This document shows positions 60,959 to 64,000 of a stretch of DNA of 64,000 bases, piece after piece. The notes beneath the pieces were generated by a model that saw only the letters and a list, made by a program, of their open reading frames with translations, was not told where the DNA came from and did no database searches. The DNA is taken from contig CACJTN010000002.1 in NCBI GenBank assembly GCA_902596325.1, positions 1 through 64,000 of the forward strand, in the 5' to 3' direction. Source of the stretch: an uncultured Pelagibacteraceae bacterium. GTDB lineage: Bacteria > Pseudomonadota > Alphaproteobacteria > Pelagibacterales > Pelagibacteraceae. The position numbers and the translations under genes were made by a program. How positions within the stretch are numbered: the stretch's first letter is position 1; the number at the start of each line of letters is the position of its first letter.

Positions 60959-62269
60959 ATGAGTGAAAATATATTAGTACCAGTTCTAGGAGAAAGTGTA
61001 ACAGAAGCAACAGTCGCAAAGTGGTTAAAAAAAGAAGGCGAGCATGTTGCAGTAGATGAACCTGTCGTAGAATTAGAAACTGACAAAGTAAATCTAGAAG
61101 TTCCATCTCCAGTAAGTGGTGTAATAGAAAAAATAAATTCTAAAGATGGTGAGAATGTTGAGGTTGGATCTGTATTAGGAACTGTATCAAACGAAACAAA
61201 AAAAAAAGAAAAAAACGAAAATGTAAGCGAAAAAATTCCTCCGATAACCGAAAAAATTATTAAAGAGGCGGAAACAGCAAAGTCAAAAGAACCTACTAAA
61301 GAAACTGAAAAAGAAGCTCAAAATGAAACTTCAATGTTTGAAAATGAATCTGAGGAAGAAGCACCTTTAATTTTAACTGATGAAGTTAAAAATGGAAAAT
61401 CGACAATAATTAATAAACATTTATCACCAGCTGTTAGAAAAATTGTAAACGAACAAAATATTAAACTTGAGGGCATTAAAGGTTCTGGAAAGAATGGAAC
61501 TATTTTAAAAGGTGATTTATTAAAACTTATGAGTAAAAAGCCTGAGCCTAATCAGAGAAAAGTTAAATATGGGCCTGAGGAAAGAATTAAAATGACACGA
61601 CTAAGACAAACCATAGCGAAAAGATTAAAATCGGCTCAGGAAAATGCAGCAATGTTGACGACCTTCAACGAGGTAGATATGTCTGAAATTATTTCATTCA
61701 GAAAAAATAACCAAGATGAATTTCAAAAAAAATTTGGAGTTAAATTAGGATTTATGTCTTTTTTTGTAAAAGCATCTGTAAAAAGTTTAAAATCTTATCC
61801 AGCTATAAACGCAGAAATAGAAAATGATGATATAATTTATAAAAATTATTTTAATATTAGTTTTGCTGTTGGAACAGACAAAGGTTTGGTTGTTCCAGTT
61901 CTTAAAAATGCAGATGAGATGTCTTTTTCCGATATTGAGTCAGAGATAAAAACTCTATCCGAAAAGGCAAATAATGGAAATCTTTCAATTGAAGATCTTC
62001 AGGGTGGAACTTTTACTATAAGTAACGGAGGTGTATATGGATCTATGCTGTCAACACCAATACTAAATCCACCTCAGTCAGGAGTATTAGGAATGCATAA
62101 TATTGTAGAAAGACCAGTGGTAGTAAACAATGAAATAAAGATAAGACCAATAATGTATCTTGCATTGTCTTACGATCACAGAATGATTGATGGAAAAGAA
62201 GCAGTTTCATTTTTAAAAGAGATAAAACAATATTTAGAGGATCCTGAAAAGTTATTTTTAGAAAATTAA
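60959..62269 (+). CDS. sucB: 2-oxoglutarate dehydrogenase E2 (dihydrolipoyl succinyltransferase)
   Basis: Lipoyl motif [17 protein letters not shown]3-binding segment [15 protein letters not shown]; catalytic [20 protein letters not shown]. Confidence 0.98.
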   Translation: MSENILVPVLGESVTEATVAKWLKKEGEHVAVDEPVVELETDKVNLEVPSPVSGVIEKINSKDGENVEVGSVLGTVSNETKKKEKNENVSEKIPPITEKIIKEAETAKSKEPTKETEKEAQNETSMFENESEEEAPLILTDEVKNGKSTIINKHLSPAVRKIVNEQNIKLEGIKGSGKNGTILKGDLLKLMSKKPEPNQRKVKYGPEERIKMTRLRQTIAKRLKSAQENAAMLTTFNEVDMSEIISFRKNNQDEFQKKFGVKLGFMSFFVKASVKSLKSYPAINAEIENDDIIYKNYFNISFAVGTDKGLVVPVLKNADEMSFSDIESEIKTLSEKANNGNLSIEDLQGGTFTISNGGVYGSMLSTPILNPPQSGVLGMHNIVERPVVVNNEIKIRPIMYLALSYDHRMIDGKEAVSFLKEIKQYLEDPEKLFLEN

Positions 62270-63667
62270 ATGTCTGAAAAATTTGATGTTGTCGTTATTG
62301 GTGGTGGTCCAGCAGGATATGTCTGTGCTATAAGATCCTCTCAACTTGGCTTAAAAACCGCTTGTATTGAATCAAGAGGTTCATTAGGAGGTACATGCCT
62401 AAATATTGGATGTATACCATCTAAAAGTTTATTAAATTTATCTGAAGCATTTCATGAAGCCCAAAGTTTCTCTAAAATTGGTATTGAAACAGGAGATATT
62501 AAATTGAATTTAGGTAAAATGATGCAAAATAAAGACAAAGCAGTAACAATTCTAACTAAAGGCGTAGAGTTTTTATTTAAAAAAAATAAAGTTACTTATC
62601 TTAAAGGTAAGGGAAGTCTTTTGGATAAAAATAAAATATTAGTAGAAGACAAAAATAATAAACAAACAATTGAAAGTAAGAATATTGTCTTAAGCACCGG
62701 ATCTGAAGCAGCTTCGCTACCTGGGTTGAGTTTTGATGAGGAAAAAATTTTGTCATCTACAGGTGCTTTGAGTATGAGCAAAGTCCCACAAAAAATGTTT
62801 ATAATTGGTGGTGGTTATATTGGACTAGAAATGGGATCTGTATGGTCCAGATTGGGTTCAGAAGTTTATGTAATTGAAACTCTTGACCATATTACCCCAG
62901 GATTAGATAAAGAAATATCAAGTGAATTTTTAAAAATTTTAAAGAAACAAGGTTTAAAATTCCATTTAAGTACAAAAGTCGAAAAAGTTTACAAAACAGA
63001 AAAAGGAATAAATATAGAGGTAATAGATGTAAATCAAAAAAAAGTGTTGCACGAGTGTGATGTAGTGCTAGTTTCAGTTGGTAGAAAACCTTACACCAAA
63101 AATTTAAATTTAGAAAAAATTGGTATTAATACAGATAGTAAAGGAAGAATAAAAGTAAACAAAAATTTTCAAACAAATGTAAATAACATTTATGCTATCG
63201 GAGACGTAATTGAGGGACCGATGTTAGCACATAAAGCTGAAGAAGAAGGTATAGCAGTAGCAGAACTAATATCTGGTCAAGCAGGGCACGTGAATTACGA
63301 TTTAATACCAGGGGTTATCTACACTACGCCGGAGGTGGCTTATGTTGGAAAATCTGAGGAGGAACTAAAAAAAATAAATCAAGGATATAAAGTTGGTAAA
63401 TTTCCATTTATGGCTAATTCCAGGGCAAAAGCGATTAATAAACCAGAAGGTTTTGTAAAAATATTAGCAGATAATAAGACAGACAAGGTTTTAGGTGTTC
63501 ATATTATAGGACCTCATGCAGGTGAAATGATTGCTGAGATGTCGGTTGCAATGGAATTTGGCGCAAGTTCAGAAGATATTGCAAGAACTTGTCACGCACA
63601 CCCAACCTTTTCAGAGGCAATAAAGGAAGCAGCTTTATCAGTAGATAAAAGACAAATACATTCGTAA
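62270..63667 (+). CDS. lpd: Dihydrolipoyl dehydrogenase (E3)
   Basis: VVIGGGPAGYVCAIRSSQLGL, GGTCLNIGCIPSKSLL, IYAIGDVIEGPMLAHKAEEEG, HAHPTFSEAIKEAAL. Confidence 0.98.
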   Translation: MSEKFDVVVIGGGPAGYVCAIRSSQLGLKTACIESRGSLGGTCLNIGCIPSKSLLNLSEAFHEAQSFSKIGIETGDIKLNLGKMMQNKDKAVTILTKGVEFLFKKNKVTYLKGKGSLLDKNKILVEDKNNKQTIESKNIVLSTGSEAASLPGLSFDEEKILSSTGALSMSKVPQKMFIIGGGYIGLEMGSVWSRLGSEVYVIETLDHITPGLDKEISSEFLKILKKQGLKFHLSTKVEKVYKTEKGINIEVIDVNQKKVLHECDVVLVSVGRKPYTKNLNLEKIGINTDSKGRIKVNKNFQTNVNNIYAIGDVIEGPMLAHKAEEEGIAVAELISGQAGHVNYDLIPGVIYTTPEVAYVGKSEEELKKINQGYKVGKFPFMANSRAKAINKPEGFVKILADNKTDKVLGVHIIGPHAGEMIAEMSVAMEFGASSEDIARTCHAHPTFSEAIKEAALSVDKRQIHS

Positions 63668-63685
63668 TATACAAATTAAATAATT

Positions 63686-64000
63686 ATGAAGTATCCTGTG
63701 CTTTTACCAAACATATTCGATCATCCATTTACGTATGAAAGTGATATAAAACTTAACATTGGCCAGTATGTTGAGGTTCCTTTTGGTAAAAATACTTTAA
63801 ATGGTGTCGTTTGGGATAAATTTGAAGAAAAAAAGAACAAAGTATTTAAAATAAAAAAAATTATAAAAAAACTTGATATTCCGAAATTAAGTTTAAATAC
63901 AATAAATTTTTTTAATTGGTTTTCAGAATATAATCTAATTCCTAAAGGTATGTCGCTTAAACTACATCTTTTAAATAAAAAGGCTGTTGAAAATAATTTA
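63686..64000 (+). CDS. priA: PriA-like primosomal helicase N-terminus, truncated by window end
   Basis: Open frame to the window end: MKYPVLLPNIFDHPFTYESDIKLNIGQYVEVPFGKNTLNGVVWDK... matching PriA 3'BD style; not in the ORF track (no stop). Confidence 0.78.
   Translation, partial: MKYPVLLPNIFDHPFTYESDIKLNIGQYVEVPFGKNTLNGVVWDKFEEKKNKVFKIKKIIKKLDIPKLSLNTINFFNWFSEYNLIPKGMSLKLHLLNKKAVENNL

Noticed and set aside
1-64000. tRNA/rRNA genes, prophage, transposases, toxin-antitoxin or defence systems
   Set aside because: No matching motifs recognised by eye in intergenic regions or ORFs; a tRNAscan/Infernal run would be needed to exclude small RNAs fully.

Overview
The window is an AT-rich, gene-dense alphaproteobacterial chromosome segment. 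Very short spacers, frequent start/stop overlaps, a dmdA-type DMSP demethylase and streamlined operons all fit SAR11/Pelagibacterales; this taxon call is inferred from protein content. No tRNA, rRNA, CRISPR array, prophage or transposon was recognised. Main blocks: yggT-folD; a ybbAP-like ABC exporter divergent from tesA; a light/photolyase region (6.0-13.2 kb) with a cryptochrome/photolyase-related protein, DCC, DUF2256, DUF4174-like and VCBS-repeat proteins plus a second, domain-permuted photolyase-like gene; argG; the ccm cytochrome c maturation operon; a 2-hydroxyacid/2-oxoacid region (two tandem FMN hydroxyacid oxidases, aminotransferase, GlcD-like FAD oxidase, hydroxyacid dehydrogenase, Tat-exported TRAP transporter); ftsY-dapF divergent from ffh-rpsP-trmD-rplS; leuCDB followed by dmdC-dmdB-hydrolase-dmdA; asd; and a TCA supercluster (sdhCDAB-mmsA-mdh-sucCDAB-lpd) ending in a truncated priA. 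Best candidates for under-described biology: (1) the compact photolyase operon, whose photolyase homologue appears to have lost most of the FeS-cluster motif and which includes a 43-aa DUF2256 ORF missing from the ORF track; (2) the photolyase with its FAD domain at the N-terminus; (3) a three-hairpin RNA leader upstream of ffh; (4) a long hairpin with a pyrimidine-rich loop upstream of ccmC; (5) a hydrolase inside the dmd cluster that probably starts at a non-canonical CTG codon. All calls come from reading the sequence; no database search was run.
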